DNA of 64,000 nucleotides from JACRBE01 sp964429005 (GCA_964429005.1 CAYSAJ010000006.1:9799-73798), one strand, 5' to 3'. Shown: positions 26,180 through 34,763, numbered from the stretch's first letter. Numbers and translations are program-made. Notes: generated from the sequence alone by a model not told the origin.

Positions 26180-27328
26180 ATGCTCTACTTAGACCATCAG
26201 TATCAAACAAAGATTCATCCTAAAGCTAAAGAGGTCTATCTCCGTTATATAGATAGCGAAGCGATCGAATCCCCTTATCATCTTCAGAGTTCAATTCGTG
26301 AACACTTTGAAATTTGTGAAGAAGAAATGAGACATTTTTTGGGACTTGGACCCTCAGCAGCAATCATGCCTATCACTTCTTCAGCCGAAGGATTCGCCCA
26401 TCTTTTGCATTCTCTTTATCTTAACGAAATCCCGGAAACAGGAAAAAATCAAATCTTAACGACCACGATTGAGGATGCCTCTACTTTGCTTGCTATTGAA
26501 CAGTATAAATCTTTGGGAGTTATATCCTCTCAGATCCCTGTAAATGAGCAAGGATGTATAGACTTAGAAACTCTTGAGGCTTTTGTCACTCCAAAAACTG
26601 GACTCATTACATTATCATGGGCTCATCGATTGACTGGCGTTGTTCAGCCTATTGCTGAGATCGCCGCTTTTTGCCAAAAAAGGGGGATTCTTTTCCATGT
26701 CGATATTTCGATTGCGATAGGAACTCAATATTTTGAACTTCAAGATTTAGGAGTGGATTTCGTTACGATTGAAGGATCACGCATAGGAGCCCCGGTAGGA
26801 ACAGGTCTTTTAATTGTCCAAAATTATCGCAAATTTTCTTCTTTTATCCCTTCCTCTGTTAAAGGGATGCTCCGTGGAGGCCCTGTGCCTATGGCTGGAT
26901 GGCTCGCGTGTATGGTTGCCATCAAGGAGCGCTATGAGTCAAGAGAGCAACTCACCATTGAAGTGGCTCAGATTCGCAACCGCTTTGAAAAAGCAGTAAA
27001 AGAAACATTAAGTGGACATGTGTTTTTCCAAAGCTCCGATCGGATTCCATCAATTTGTTGCTTCGCATTGCCCATGCTCAGTGGAGAGCTTCTTGCCTTT
27101 TGCCTTAGCGAAAAAGAAACCTCTGTGAACTTCGGAGGAGGGCAAGTCCAGCGCCTAGAGTTTATCCTTAAAGAATCTCACATAGAACCTTTGCTCGCAA
27201 AATCTGCCATCTCCCTTTGTTTCGATACAACCCATACTCTCACAGATATGAAAGTTCTTATCGATCAGTTGAAATCGATCCAACAGCAATATACAACTAC
27301 ACTTTCTCAAGAGGAGGTTCTTGTATGA
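26180..27328 (+). CDS. NifS-like aminotransferase-fold protein lacking desulfurase catalytic residues
   Basis: The fold of a group I cysteine desulfurase is evident: MLYLDHQYQ start, ITSSAEGFAH in place of the cofactor phosphate loop, LSWAHRLTGVVQPI, and FHVDISIAIG with Asp175 retained. The PLP-lysine site reads EGSRIGAPVGTG, so Arg201 stands where SAHKFYGPKG carries Lys. The PLP-stacking His is Asp99 (TTIEDAS), the usual Gln after the Asp is Ile178, and the mobile-loop Cys (SACxSG) has no equivalent in SVNFGGGQVQRLEF. It is therefore probably not a working PLP desulfurase. The frame is intact at 382 residues and overlaps the nifU-like start by 4 nt, so a role with that protein is likely. Confidence 0.85.
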   Translation: MLYLDHQYQTKIHPKAKEVYLRYIDSEAIESPYHLQSSIREHFEICEEEMRHFLGLGPSAAIMPITSSAEGFAHLLHSLYLNEIPETGKNQILTTTIEDASTLLAIEQYKSLGVISSQIPVNEQGCIDLETLEAFVTPKTGLITLSWAHRLTGVVQPIAEIAAFCQKRGILFHVDISIAIGTQYFELQDLGVDFVTIEGSRIGAPVGTGLLIVQNYRKFSSFIPSSVKGMLRGGPVPMAGWLACMVAIKERYESREQLTIEVAQIRNRFEKAVKETLSGHVFFQSSDRIPSICCFALPMLSGELLAFCLSEKETSVNFGGGQVQRLEFILKESHIEPLLAKSAISLCFDTTHTLTDMKVLIDQLKSIQQQYTTTLSQEEVLV

Positions 27329-28158
27329 CTCCTTTTCTTCTTCATTACTGGAACGAGTATAGTCGCAAGCTTCGCTTGAAGATCTTACGCCCTATGTATC
27401 TTGGAAAAATTGGTAAAGAAGATATCAGATCTGAAGAAATGAGACTCGTCATCCATGAAGAAGGCTCCCTCCAAGATGGATACTTACTGAGGTTTTATGT
27501 TTTAGTGGATGAGTCTGACGGGATTATTGCAGATATCAAATATGAATGCTTTGGCGATTCTGCTCTTTTTGGCGCTGCTGAAATTTTGTGTGATTTAGCT
27601 ATTCGTAAAAATTATGACCAAGCGATGCGCTTAACCGCTGATCTCCTGGAAAAAGAGGTCAAAGAAGATAAGAAAGGATTCCCACCTCGCCTTTATCTTT
27701 TTCTCAATCTAGTTTTGTCTACTTTGGACGGAGCTTTAACGCAATGCCAAGATATTCCTTTCGCATCGACCTATGCACCTCCATCTCCTTTTTCTCATCT
27801 AGAAGGAGTATCGCATGAATACCCTCATTTTGCAGACCTTACGCTTGAACAAAAAAAAGGTGTCATCCAAAAAGTCCTTGATGAAGATGTTAAACCCTAT
27901 GTAGAACTCGATGCAGGTGGTGTAGAAATCTCTGCTATTGAAGGGATGCAGCTTACTGTGCGCTATCAAGGAAGCTGCACAATCTGCTTTTCTGCCACAG
28001 GGGATACACTTTCTGCAATTCAGCATATCCTAAAAACGAAAGTACATCCCGGTATTGAAGTTGTGGCAGATCCTTCTTCCCTCACATTTGCTACAGATCA
28101 TCATCACGATCACGAGCAGCATAGGGAAAGAGTGTCACATACCAGCATGTATGACTAA
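27325..28158 (+). CDS. NifU-like protein: degenerate IscU-like N-domain plus NFU C-domain
   Basis: The start at 27325 (ATGA overlap with the nifS-like stop, GAGGAGG 7 nt upstream) gives 277 residues. Residues ~30-130 resemble an IscU scaffold (DIKYECFGDSALFGAAEILCDLAI), but the three cluster-binding Cys positions are not in register. Residues ~170-250 form an NFU domain with VKPYVELDAGGVEI and the CxxC pair C218/C221 (GSCTICFSATGD). A His-rich tail (ATDHHHDHEQHRE) follows. It may carry Fe-S clusters through the NFU domain only. It is coupled to the NifS-like protein; the SUF operon elsewhere supplies a complete assembly route. Confidence 0.85.
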   Translation: MTPFLLHYWNEYSRKLRLKILRPMYLGKIGKEDIRSEEMRLVIHEEGSLQDGYLLRFYVLVDESDGIIADIKYECFGDSALFGAAEILCDLAIRKNYDQAMRLTADLLEKEVKEDKKGFPPRLYLFLNLVLSTLDGALTQCQDIPFASTYAPPSPFSHLEGVSHEYPHFADLTLEQKKGVIQKVLDEDVKPYVELDAGGVEISAIEGMQLTVRYQGSCTICFSATGDTLSAIQHILKTKVHPGIEVVADPSSLTFATDHHHDHEQHRERVSHTSMYD

Positions 28159-28174
28159 CTGTACAGAGAAAACA

Positions 28175-28660
28175 ATGAGCTCAATATTCACTGTTCGTTT
28201 CGCTAAACCCAGCGATACTTCTTTAATTTTACAAATGATTAAAGAACTTGCCGAGTTTGAGCAATTATTAGATCAAGTCGTAGCTGATGAAAAAACGCTC
28301 AATCAGAGTTTATTTCTCGATCCAAAAGGACCAGAGGTTCTTATTGCTGAAGAAAATAACATCCCTGTAGGATTCGTTCTTTTTTTTCATAATTTTTCCA
28401 CTTTTTTAGGACGCAAGGGGATCTACATCGAAGACCTGTATGTGAAACATCACTGCAGAGGAAAAGGTTATGGAGAAATGCTTCTTCAAAAAATTTGTGA
28501 GTTAGCTATAGAGAGAAATTGTGGTAGGGTAGAGTGGTGGGTACTTGATTGGAATGAGAGAGCCATCAATTTCTATAAGAAAATGGGCGCAACTCCTATG
28601 TCTGAATGGACTGTCTTTAGACTCTCTGAGCCAATCATTCACAAAATAAGTTCAAAATAG
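28175..28660 (+). CDS. GNAT-family N-acetyltransferase (diamine acetyltransferase-like)
   Basis: It would transfer an acetyl group from acetyl-CoA to an amine. The 161-residue reading from 28175 (AGAGAA upstream) starts just before the fold; an ATG at 28151 inside the nifU-like end is the alternative. The acetyl-CoA motif A is DLYVKHHCRGKGYGEMLLQKI near residue 85, preceded by VGFVLFFHNFSTFLGRKGIYIE and followed by WWVLDWNERAINFYKKMGA. This matches the spermidine/spermine and thialysine acetyltransferase group. The substrate is not determinable. Confidence 0.87.
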   Translation: MSSIFTVRFAKPSDTSLILQMIKELAEFEQLLDQVVADEKTLNQSLFLDPKGPEVLIAEENNIPVGFVLFFHNFSTFLGRKGIYIEDLYVKHHCRGKGYGEMLLQKICELAIERNCGRVEWWVLDWNERAINFYKKMGATPMSEWTVFRLSEPIIHKISSK

Positions 28661-28710
28661 CTTATTTCAGAAATAGCATTCATAACCATAGAGTGTCTAA
28701 AAAATAGTTT

Positions 28711-28727
28711 ATAGGATAAGATCCTAT
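28711..28727. promoter_or_regulatory. 17-bp palindrome upstream of MauE-like gene
   Basis: ATAGGAT at 28711-28717 and ATCCTAT at 28721-28727 are perfect 7-bp arms around AAG, in the 137-nt gap before the membrane protein gene. There is no T-run, so it resembles an operator rather than a terminator. No regulator can be named. Confidence 0.25.
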
Positions 28728-28797
28728 TTAACGAGAGTCAAACAAAATTACTCTGTGATAAATCTTCTAATTTTCAATAAAGAAAAAGGATATTTCT

Positions 28798-29286
28798 ATG
28801 AATCATACGCATCATAGTGAAAAAGTCAGCTACAAACCCTTAATTGTTGTTCTTGTGTTTTGTCTTTTGATGGCTTTAGCGACCCATCAATTTTCGCTAC
28901 AGCATACAGATCCTGTGATGAGTAGCTTTATGGGATATTTCTTTGTTTTGCTTTCCCTTTTTAAATTTTTCGATCTGAGCGGTTTTGTCGATGGATTTTC
29001 GATGTATGACCTGATTACACGAAAGGTGAGAGCTTATGGCTACGTCTATCCCTTTCTTGAGCTGGGGTTAGGATTGCTTTTTATCAGTTCCCTTTTTCCA
29101 GTGGAAACCAATATGGCAACAGTTGTGATCATGGGTGTTAGTGCTGTAGGAGTATTAAAGAGCGTGTTTTCCAAGCAAAAAATCAAGTGTGCTTGTTTAG
29201 GCACGGCTATTAATGTACCTCTTAGTACTGTCAGTGTCATCGAAACTGTTGGTATGGGACTTATGGCTCTTTACAATCTGCTTTAA
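28798..29286 (+). CDS. MauE/DoxX-like redox-associated membrane protein
   Basis: A four-helix inner-membrane protein of 162 residues. After a His-rich start (MNHTHHSEK) come helices at about 15-30, 45-62, 83-98 and 105-120. The family-like blocks are LFKFFDLSGFVDGFSMYDL, YGYVYPFLELGLGLLF and a Cys pair in KIKCACLGTAINVPLSTVSVIE (C-x-C near residue 126), the pattern I associate with MauE/DoxX-related proteins that act in disulfide or heavy-metal redox. AAAAGGA precedes the start. Its 3' end overlaps the birA stop by 4 nt. The function is tentative. Confidence 0.7.
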   Translation: MNHTHHSEKVSYKPLIVVLVFCLLMALATHQFSLQHTDPVMSSFMGYFFVLLSLFKFFDLSGFVDGFSMYDLITRKVRAYGYVYPFLELGLGLLFISSLFPVETNMATVVIMGVSAVGVLKSVFSKQKIKCACLGTAINVPLSTVSVIETVGMGLMALYNLL

Positions 29287-30026
29287 GAGTTGTAGGTTTC
29301 TGCAGGACGAATTTGGCCTGAATGGACGATAAGATCTGTTTCTAGATCTTCTAGAAACAGAATCGCTCTTCCCTTTGGGTCAATTCCTTTGAATCTAGCA
29401 ATATGAGTTTCATCGCCGAGTGTCCAGCGTACGATTTGATTTAAATATAAAAGGTAATTGAGATAATCAGTATAAAAAGGGGCGAAACCTTGCTTTAAAA
29501 GAATCGATAAATCTTCCAGAAATCTCTCATTTAAAGAAGTTGCAAAGTCATCTACCGAAATATCTTTGCCCAACAATATTTTTGTAGAAATTGCAGGTTG
29601 AGGGATATTCTCTACATCTTTTTGACTTATATTAAGATTGATACCAATCCCTGCGATACATCGAGCCTCTGTAATTTCACAAAGAACGCCTCCGATTTTT
29701 TTTCCTTCAACAAATACATCATTGGGCCACTTCACTCGAGCTGGAATACCTAATCCTTGCAGGGTATGGAGAGCAGATAAGCAAAGTACTTGTGCTACAT
29801 GCATGGCATTTTCAAGGCTTGGTAGTAAGAAGGTATAACTTTGATAAAGATTACATCCAGGAGGAGAAACCCATATTCGCCCATGTTGTCCTCTTCCCTC
29901 ACTTTGCTCATCAGCTTTAACGATGATCACATCATTTTCATCTTGAGGGAATGCATGCAATTTCGACCAAGTGTTTGTGGAATCTATCGTTGAAAAGAAA
30001 TGATGTTTGATAGACCAAGGTTTCAT
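29283..30026 (-). CDS. birA: biotin--[acetyl-CoA-carboxylase] ligase
   Basis: BirA activates biotin to biotinyl-AMP and attaches it to the carrier protein of acetyl-CoA carboxylase. The 247-residue protein is the short class without an N-terminal DNA-binding domain, so it is probably not a repressor. Signatures are IDSTNTWSK near residue 14, SEGRGQHGRIWVSPPG near residue 42 (biotinyl-AMP loop), ARVKWPNDVFVEGKKIGGVLCE near residue 96, and GIGINLNIS. It is divergent from rodA with only 18 nt between, an arrangement I recall in C. trachomatis (CT725/CT726). Confidence 0.93.
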   Translation of the reverse strand: MKPWSIKHHFFSTIDSTNTWSKLHAFPQDENDVIIVKADEQSEGRGQHGRIWVSPPGCNLYQSYTFLLPSLENAMHVAQVLCLSALHTLQGLGIPARVKWPNDVFVEGKKIGGVLCEITEARCIAGIGINLNISQKDVENIPQPAISTKILLGKDISVDDFATSLNERFLEDLSILLKQGFAPFYTDYLNYLLYLNQIVRWTLGDETHIARFKGIDPKGRAILFLEDLETDLIVHSGQIRPAETYNS

Positions 30027-30044
30027 TAGACGACCACTAGTTTA

Positions 30045-31247
30045 ATGACGAATATAAGCAAAAGCTCTTTTAGGGAAAAGGATAGATCGCCTAGAATAAA
30101 GAAAACTTTTGATGCAGAACTAATTTATATGTTTGATGCTAAATTTCTTAGAAGGCTTGACTTCAAGACTCTGCCGATTTTGCTTTGCATCATGCTTATC
30201 AGCATTTTGATTATTTCTTCCGCAACTTATGATGGGGTAACCTGGTTTACATCCAGCGTAAAAAACCAGCTCAGATCATTTGGTATTGGGCTGATTTGTT
30301 ATATCTTCTTCGCTTGCTTTGATTATCGTAAGCTCAGGCAATATGCCATCCCCATATACATCGGTACGATTATTTTACTCATAGGGCTCTTTTTTACCCC
30401 CTCAATTCAAAATGTTCATCGCTGGTATCGCATTCCCGGGATTCCTTTCGCCCTCCAACCCTCTGAATTCGCAAAGGTCGTGGTGGTGATCATGCTAAGC
30501 TGGTTCCTCGATAAGCATCATCAAACGATCAAAACATGGGGAACAGCTATTTTAGCTGGGTTTTTAGCTCTGATCCCTTTCGCTTTAATATTAAAGCAGC
30601 CTGACCTTGGGGGAGCTTTAATTTTATTCCCCATCACCCTCGGCATGTTCTATATAGGAAATATTCGAAAAGAGGTGATCTTTCTCATGAATCTCATGGG
30701 ACTTTTCGCTCTTTTGATTGTTTTTCTCCTTTTTTCTGGTATCATTTCCCATGAAGAATTTAAGCCAGTTGCTACTAAATTTTTGAAAGAGTACCAGTAT
30801 GAAAGGCTCAATCCCAATACCTATCACCAAAAGGCTGGGGAAACGGCGATTTCTTTAGGGAGTGTTTTTGGAAGTGGATGGTGCAAGAGCGAATACACGG
30901 GAAAGAGATGGCTCCCTTTTGGCCACACCGATTCGGTGTTTTGTGTGTTCGCAGAAGAGTTTGGACTTGTGGGATCGATCTTCCTACTCTCCCTCTTTTT
31001 TGCTTTAATTTATTTTTGTTTTCAGGTAGTTGCAGTAGCTAAAGATCTGTTTGGAAGGTTGCTTTCCGCGGGGATTGGTGTTTACATCAGTATGCATGTA
31101 ATCATCAATGTAGGAATGATGAGTGGGTTTCTTCCGATCACAGGAATTCCTCTTGTTCTTGTTACGTATGGTGGATCCTCTGTAGTAGCGACTATGATGG
31201 CTCTTGGAATCTTACAAAGTATTTATTCAAGAAGGTATATGTTTTAA
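30045..31247 (+). CDS. rodA: RodA/MrdB SEDS-family peptidoglycan glycosyltransferase
   Basis: RodA polymerises glycan strands from lipid II with a partner PBP2; in Chlamydiae it supports division-associated peptidoglycan. The protein has about ten hydrophobic helices, the SEDS blocks RWYRIPGIPFALQPSEFAKVVVV near residue 128 and HTDSVFCVFAEEFGLVGS near residue 298, and MMSGFLPITGIPLVLVTYGGSSV near residue 360. The start at 30045 gives 400 residues; an ATG at 30129 gives 372 and a start (MFDAKFLRRLDFKTLPILL) that resembles other RodA N-termini, so the shorter form may be correct. Neither has a strong ribosome-binding site. Confidence 0.93.
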   Translation: MTNISKSSFREKDRSPRIKKTFDAELIYMFDAKFLRRLDFKTLPILLCIMLISILIISSATYDGVTWFTSSVKNQLRSFGIGLICYIFFACFDYRKLRQYAIPIYIGTIILLIGLFFTPSIQNVHRWYRIPGIPFALQPSEFAKVVVVIMLSWFLDKHHQTIKTWGTAILAGFLALIPFALILKQPDLGGALILFPITLGMFYIGNIRKEVIFLMNLMGLFALLIVFLLFSGIISHEEFKPVATKFLKEYQYERLNPNTYHQKAGETAISLGSVFGSGWCKSEYTGKRWLPFGHTDSVFCVFAEEFGLVGSIFLLSLFFALIYFCFQVVAVAKDLFGRLLSAGIGVYISMHVIINVGMMSGFLPITGIPLVLVTYGGSSVVATMMALGILQSIYSRRYMF

Positions 31248-31699
31248 TGTATAATCATCACTTTTTATTTACTCCAGGTCCTTGGCTCGGAGAAGGCACG
31301 ATTCGCCTTTCAAACGTAGAAGAAGTATTAAAATTTTTCACAAGATGGAAAACGTCTCCCTTCGATCCACAAATTTGGGAACTTGATTCTCTTCAAGAAA
31401 TCCAAATTTCAGGACATAGTGACATCATGATGAATCAATATCTTTTTAGCTGCCTTGATGGGAAACGGTTTGAAGTGGAACTTGAAAATCAGGCCTGGGG
31501 AAAAGTATTTGGTGAAGGGATGATAGATACCGGTTTCATTGGATGGGAATTTCGAGACAATGATATTGGGTTTGAAGGTTATGAATTTTATCAACTTCAA
31601 GATGATGGTAGTTATCTCATGAAAGCAGAATACGTTTCTGGAGAAGATTTCCGTACCACAATTGAAGGAAAAATCTGGAAACAAAAAAAGCAGGAGTGA
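31247..31699 (+). CDS. conserved hypothetical protein downstream of rodA
   Basis: A soluble 150-residue protein without signal peptide or membrane segment. It is rich in aromatics and acidic residues (GFIGWEFRDNDIGFEGYEFYQL) and looks like a small beta-sheet fold. The start overlaps the rodA stop by one base (TAATG), so it is translationally coupled, and a lipoprotein gene follows after 3 nt. I recognise no family. A role in envelope work is suggested only by the neighbours. Confidence 0.7.
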   Translation: MYNHHFLFTPGPWLGEGTIRLSNVEEVLKFFTRWKTSPFDPQIWELDSLQEIQISGHSDIMMNQYLFSCLDGKRFEVELENQAWGKVFGEGMIDTGFIGWEFRDNDIGFEGYEFYQLQDDGSYLMKAEYVSGEDFRTTIEGKIWKQKKQE

Positions 31700-31702
31700 A
31701 CA

Positions 31703-32038
31703 ATGAAAAAAATCCCTTTTATGATGCTGCTTGTCCTTTGTTTTGCCTGCAGTAAATACGCCGTAATGACGCAAGATCGATTTGTAAATATTCCAACAGG
31801 AACCCCGATCAAAGAAGTTGTTGATCGCTATGGCTCTCCTATCGAGATCCGTTCTATTGGAAAGAACCAAGAGGTTTATCAATATAGCGAAAGAATCACG
31901 ATGGGCACTCAGACTATTCAACAAAGAAAATACTATTTGATCGTAACGGATGGAAAAGTTGTAGGAAAGTATACTCGATTTGAGAATCCTCCTCCTTACC
32001 AAGCCATCTATAGCGATGACATTTTCCCTGATCAATAA
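31703..32038 (+). CDS. small lipoprotein with BamE/SmpA-like domain
   Basis: The 111-residue product has a lipoprotein signal (MKKIPFMMLLVLCFAC, Cys ~16) and a short domain FVNIPTGTPIKEVVDRYGSPIEIRSI, the pattern of SmpA/OmlA (BamE-like) proteins in which a helix pair is followed by a beta-sheet with YQYSERIT and KYYLIVTDGKVVGKY. It may sit in the outer-membrane inner leaflet and help barrel assembly or envelope stability. The fold assignment is by pattern and moderate; specific identity with BamE is not claimed. Confidence 0.65.
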   Translation: MKKIPFMMLLVLCFACSKYAVMTQDRFVNIPTGTPIKEVVDRYGSPIEIRSIGKNQEVYQYSERITMGTQTIQQRKYYLIVTDGKVVGKYTRFENPPPYQAIYSDDIFPDQ

Positions 32039-32064
32039 TTCTCAAAGAGGGTCTTTTTAAGAAT

Positions 32065-33486
32065 ATGAAAGATAGCATAAAACCTGCCATCATTTGGTTT
32101 CGAAAAGACCTCCGCTTAGAAGGCCACCTCGCGCTTCATTATGCAATCAAGCAAGGCAAGCCTATTGTTTTTCTCTACGTTCTAGATGAAGATAGCATGG
32201 GTAAATGGAAGATGGGATCTGCGCAAAAAGTGTGGCTCCACCATAGCCTTTCTGCCCTTGAAGAGAATTTAAAAAGCCATAAGGGACACCTGCTTCTAAG
32301 AAAAGGGGATACCATCTCATCTCTTGAAGATGTTATTAAAAAAACGGGCGCTGATACACTCCTTTTTCATCGCTGCTATGATCCTGCCGATTTGGCATTA
32401 GAGAAAAAAGTCAAAAGTCATTTCAAAGACTTAGAAGTTACTTCTTTCCTCTCTTATCTCCTTTTTGAGCCTTGGGTGATCAAAAATAAACAAGGAAAGC
32501 ACTTTTCTGTTTTTACACCTTTTTCAAAGGCATGCCTTGAAAAACTCGAACTGAAAGAACCTCTTCCTAATAAGGCATTCCATCCTTTTCCTCATTCAGT
32601 GAAAGGAGATAAGCTTACAAGTTGGCGCTTGCTGCCTACCAAGCCTGACTGGAGCGGTGGTTTTGATGAAGTTTGGGAGCCAGGAGAAGAGGGCGCTCAT
32701 AAAAAATTAAAGAGATTTATTTCTCATTCTCTTGAAAAATATGATACAGGCAGAGATTTTCCTGCGCTGGAAGCGACCTCAAAACTATCTCCTCATTTAC
32801 ATTTTGGAGAAATTACCCCAATCCAAATCCTCCAGGAACTTGCAAAACTCCCCCGCAAAACAAAGCAGCAAGAAAAATTCATTTCTGAAATTCTATGGCG
32901 AGAGTTTGCCTATCATTTACTCTACCATTTTCCACAGCTCCCCGAAGAACCCTTTCAAGAAAAGTTTAAAGGGTTTGTGTGGGAGAAAAATACAAAAGAG
33001 CTTCATGCTTGGGAAAAGGGGATGACAGGCTATCCTCTAATAGATGCTGGGATGAGAGAGCTCTGGCATACAGGGTGGATGCATAACAGAGTACGTATGG
33101 TCGTCGCTTCATTTCTCGTTAAAGATTTGTTCATTCATTGGAAAGAAGGGGAAAAGTGGTTTTGGGACACTCTAGTAGATGCCGACCTCGCCAATAACTC
33201 AGCCTCTTGGCAATGGGTTGCAGGATCTGGCGCTGACGCTGCTCCCTACTTTAGGATCTTCAACCCTGTCACCCAGTCTGAAAAATTTGACCCTGAAGGA
33301 GAGTATATCCGAAAGTGGGTCCCGGAGCTTAAAGGACTTTCCTCTAAATACATCCATGCCCCTTGGCTTGCTCCTGCTGAAGCTCTCAAAGCGGCTAAAA
33401 TTACCTTGGGATCAACTTATCCCGAGCCTTTAGTGGATCACGATGAAAGACGTAAAAAAGCTCTTGATCTGTATAAAGAGTTATGA
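32065..33486 (+). CDS. phrB: deoxyribodipyrimidine photolyase
   Basis: This flavoprotein repairs UV-induced cyclobutane pyrimidine dimers using light. The 473-residue protein has the antenna-domain start AIIWFRKDLRLEGHLAL and the class I FAD-binding core: GMTGYPLIDAGMRELWHTGWMHNRVRMVVASFLVKDL near residues 325-360 and DADLANNSASWQWVAGSGADAAPYFRIFNP near residue 371. Trp residues of the electron-transfer chain are present in these blocks. A light-dependent enzyme in an intracellular bacterium suggests an exposed extracellular stage; that is inference. Confidence 0.94.
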   Translation: MKDSIKPAIIWFRKDLRLEGHLALHYAIKQGKPIVFLYVLDEDSMGKWKMGSAQKVWLHHSLSALEENLKSHKGHLLLRKGDTISSLEDVIKKTGADTLLFHRCYDPADLALEKKVKSHFKDLEVTSFLSYLLFEPWVIKNKQGKHFSVFTPFSKACLEKLELKEPLPNKAFHPFPHSVKGDKLTSWRLLPTKPDWSGGFDEVWEPGEEGAHKKLKRFISHSLEKYDTGRDFPALEATSKLSPHLHFGEITPIQILQELAKLPRKTKQQEKFISEILWREFAYHLLYHFPQLPEEPFQEKFKGFVWEKNTKELHAWEKGMTGYPLIDAGMRELWHTGWMHNRVRMVVASFLVKDLFIHWKEGEKWFWDTLVDADLANNSASWQWVAGSGADAAPYFRIFNPVTQSEKFDPEGEYIRKWVPELKGLSSKYIHAPWLAPAEALKAAKITLGSTYPEPLVDHDERRKKALDLYKEL

Positions 33487-33578
33487 GAGCCCTCTTGGTC
33501 TATATATAATCTAAATTAGCTTAGAAAAACTAACTATTTTTCCCTCATCGCCTCTTTTGATTTACAGTAACGGGCTTT

Positions 33579-34073
33579 TTATCCAAGCGATTGTAGGGTC
33601 ATTTTAGGATACTTAGACTTGTAATACTCTCTAAAAATCTCTGTTAAAATAAGATAAATATTCGGAGATTCTATTGCGAAAAAAAACCGGGTACAGAACT
33701 TTTCTGGATTACAGCAATAGCAGCAAAAATAAGAAACTGCAGTAATCGCTAGGAAAACCACAGCTAAAGGTAATCCACATATAATTATAAGAGTTACGAT
33801 TCCTTGGCAAAAAAAGTTTTTAAAAAGAAAATTTACAGTCTTTTCATCGTTTTTGAATATTAAAAATAAAGCAGCAACAGGAGATAAAGAGCCTCTTACG
33901 ACTTCTTCAACGATGTATATAGGAACTAGAGGAAAAGAAAGAATGCCATTCAAATACGAATTAAGATTTGAATTTTTGGTATGAGCTATCAATTTTGTTA
34001 CCAATAGATTTTTTGCATAACTTGTAAATAAGTTATTGTGTGCGGTGTTAAAAACCATTTCTAAAGAATCCAT
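33579..34073 (-). CDS. small membrane protein with bilobed hydrophobic region
   Basis: Function not recognised. The 164-residue product has two hydrophobic stretches at about 44-72 (ILSFPLVPIYIVEEVV then SLSPVAALFLIF) and 90-118 (GIVTLIIICGLPLAVVFLA), followed by a Cys cluster (YFCCYCCNPEKFC). No signal peptide is seen. The paired hydrophobic lobes and small size recall chlamydial inclusion membrane proteins, but other small membrane proteins fit too. The gene at 42160 has a similar size and layout. Its leader is long and AT-rich. Confidence 0.6.
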   Translation of the reverse strand: MDSLEMVFNTAHNNLFTSYAKNLLVTKLIAHTKNSNLNSYLNGILSFPLVPIYIVEEVVRGSLSPVAALFLIFKNDEKTVNFLFKNFFCQGIVTLIIICGLPLAVVFLAITAVSYFCCYCCNPEKFCTRFFFAIESPNIYLILTEIFREYYKSKYPKMTLQSLG

Positions 34074-34423
34074 TCTAAAACTCTGGTATAACGGCGTTAA
34101 AATAAAAATTTAAATAAAAAAACTAGTTTCGTTTCAAAAAAGGTTTTTATGAAAAAACCGTTATTTTTCTCATAAAAATCTGCACTCAATAAGTCTTATC
34201 TTATTCTAATTATGATAATCAATAAAGAAAATATAGGGTATGATCAGGGCTCCAACGGTTATCAAGTTTTTATTTTACAGCAACTTTTCAGATACCCCCC
34301 TAAGAACTAGGAAACAAAACCGGTCAGTATGATCATTGAATTTGAATAAAAGTCCTATGAAAATAAAAAGCCCTCTTCATGTTGAGTGAAGAGGGCTTTT
34401 TGTATTTAAAGGTAAGGGAAGCC
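34074..34423. other. 350-nt intergenic region, AT-rich, one terminator
   Basis: This stretch holds the upstream region of the gene at 33579-34073, a weak inverted repeat (GGTTTTT at 34142-34148 with AAAAACC at 34153-34159), and the rpsJ terminator at 34365-34401. I see no further gene. Confidence 0.6.
34365..34401 (-). terminator. intrinsic terminator after rpsJ
   Basis: Perfect 15-bp arms (34365-34379 and 34387-34401) around a 7-nt loop, core GCCCTCTTCA/TGAAGAGGGC with A-run and T-run ends. It ends the rpsL-rpsG-fusA-rpsJ transcript 23 nt after the rpsJ stop, and could also act on the plus strand. Confidence 0.92.
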
Positions 34424-34741
34424 TTACGCTCTAATTTCAATTTCTACACCTGCCGCAACAGGGAGAACTTTAAGTTTGTCAATCGTATCAGATGTTGGAT
34501 CTAGAATGTCAAGCATTCTAAGATGTGTTCTCATCTCAAACTGTTCTCTTGATTTACGATCTACGTGAGGAGATCTAAGAACAGTGAAAATCTCTCTTCT
34601 TGTAGGAAGAGGGATAGGACCGATGACACGAGCGCCAGTTCTTTTCGCTGTCTCTACAATATCAGCTGTAGAGCGGTCGAGAAGACGCTGATCATACGCC
34701 TTGAGGCGTATTCGGATTTTTTTTCTTTCTTGTTTAGCCAT
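34424..34741 (-). CDS. rpsJ: 30S ribosomal protein S10
   Basis: S10 is a small-subunit head protein that also takes part in antitermination as NusE. The 105-residue product has the family blocks KIRIRLKAYDQRLLDRS, GARVIGPIPLPTRREIFTVLRSPHVDRKSREQFEMRTH and the C-terminal LPVAAGVEIEI. It is the last gene of the str-type operon here, directly after fusA without tuf between them, the order I recall for Chlamydia. Confidence 0.98.
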   Translation of the reverse strand: MAKQERKKIRIRLKAYDQRLLDRSTADIVETAKRTGARVIGPIPLPTRREIFTVLRSPHVDRKSREQFEMRTHLRMLDILDPTSDTIDKLKVLPVAAGVEIEIRA

Positions 34742-34763
34742 AAACAGTATTGCTCTTCTTTAT

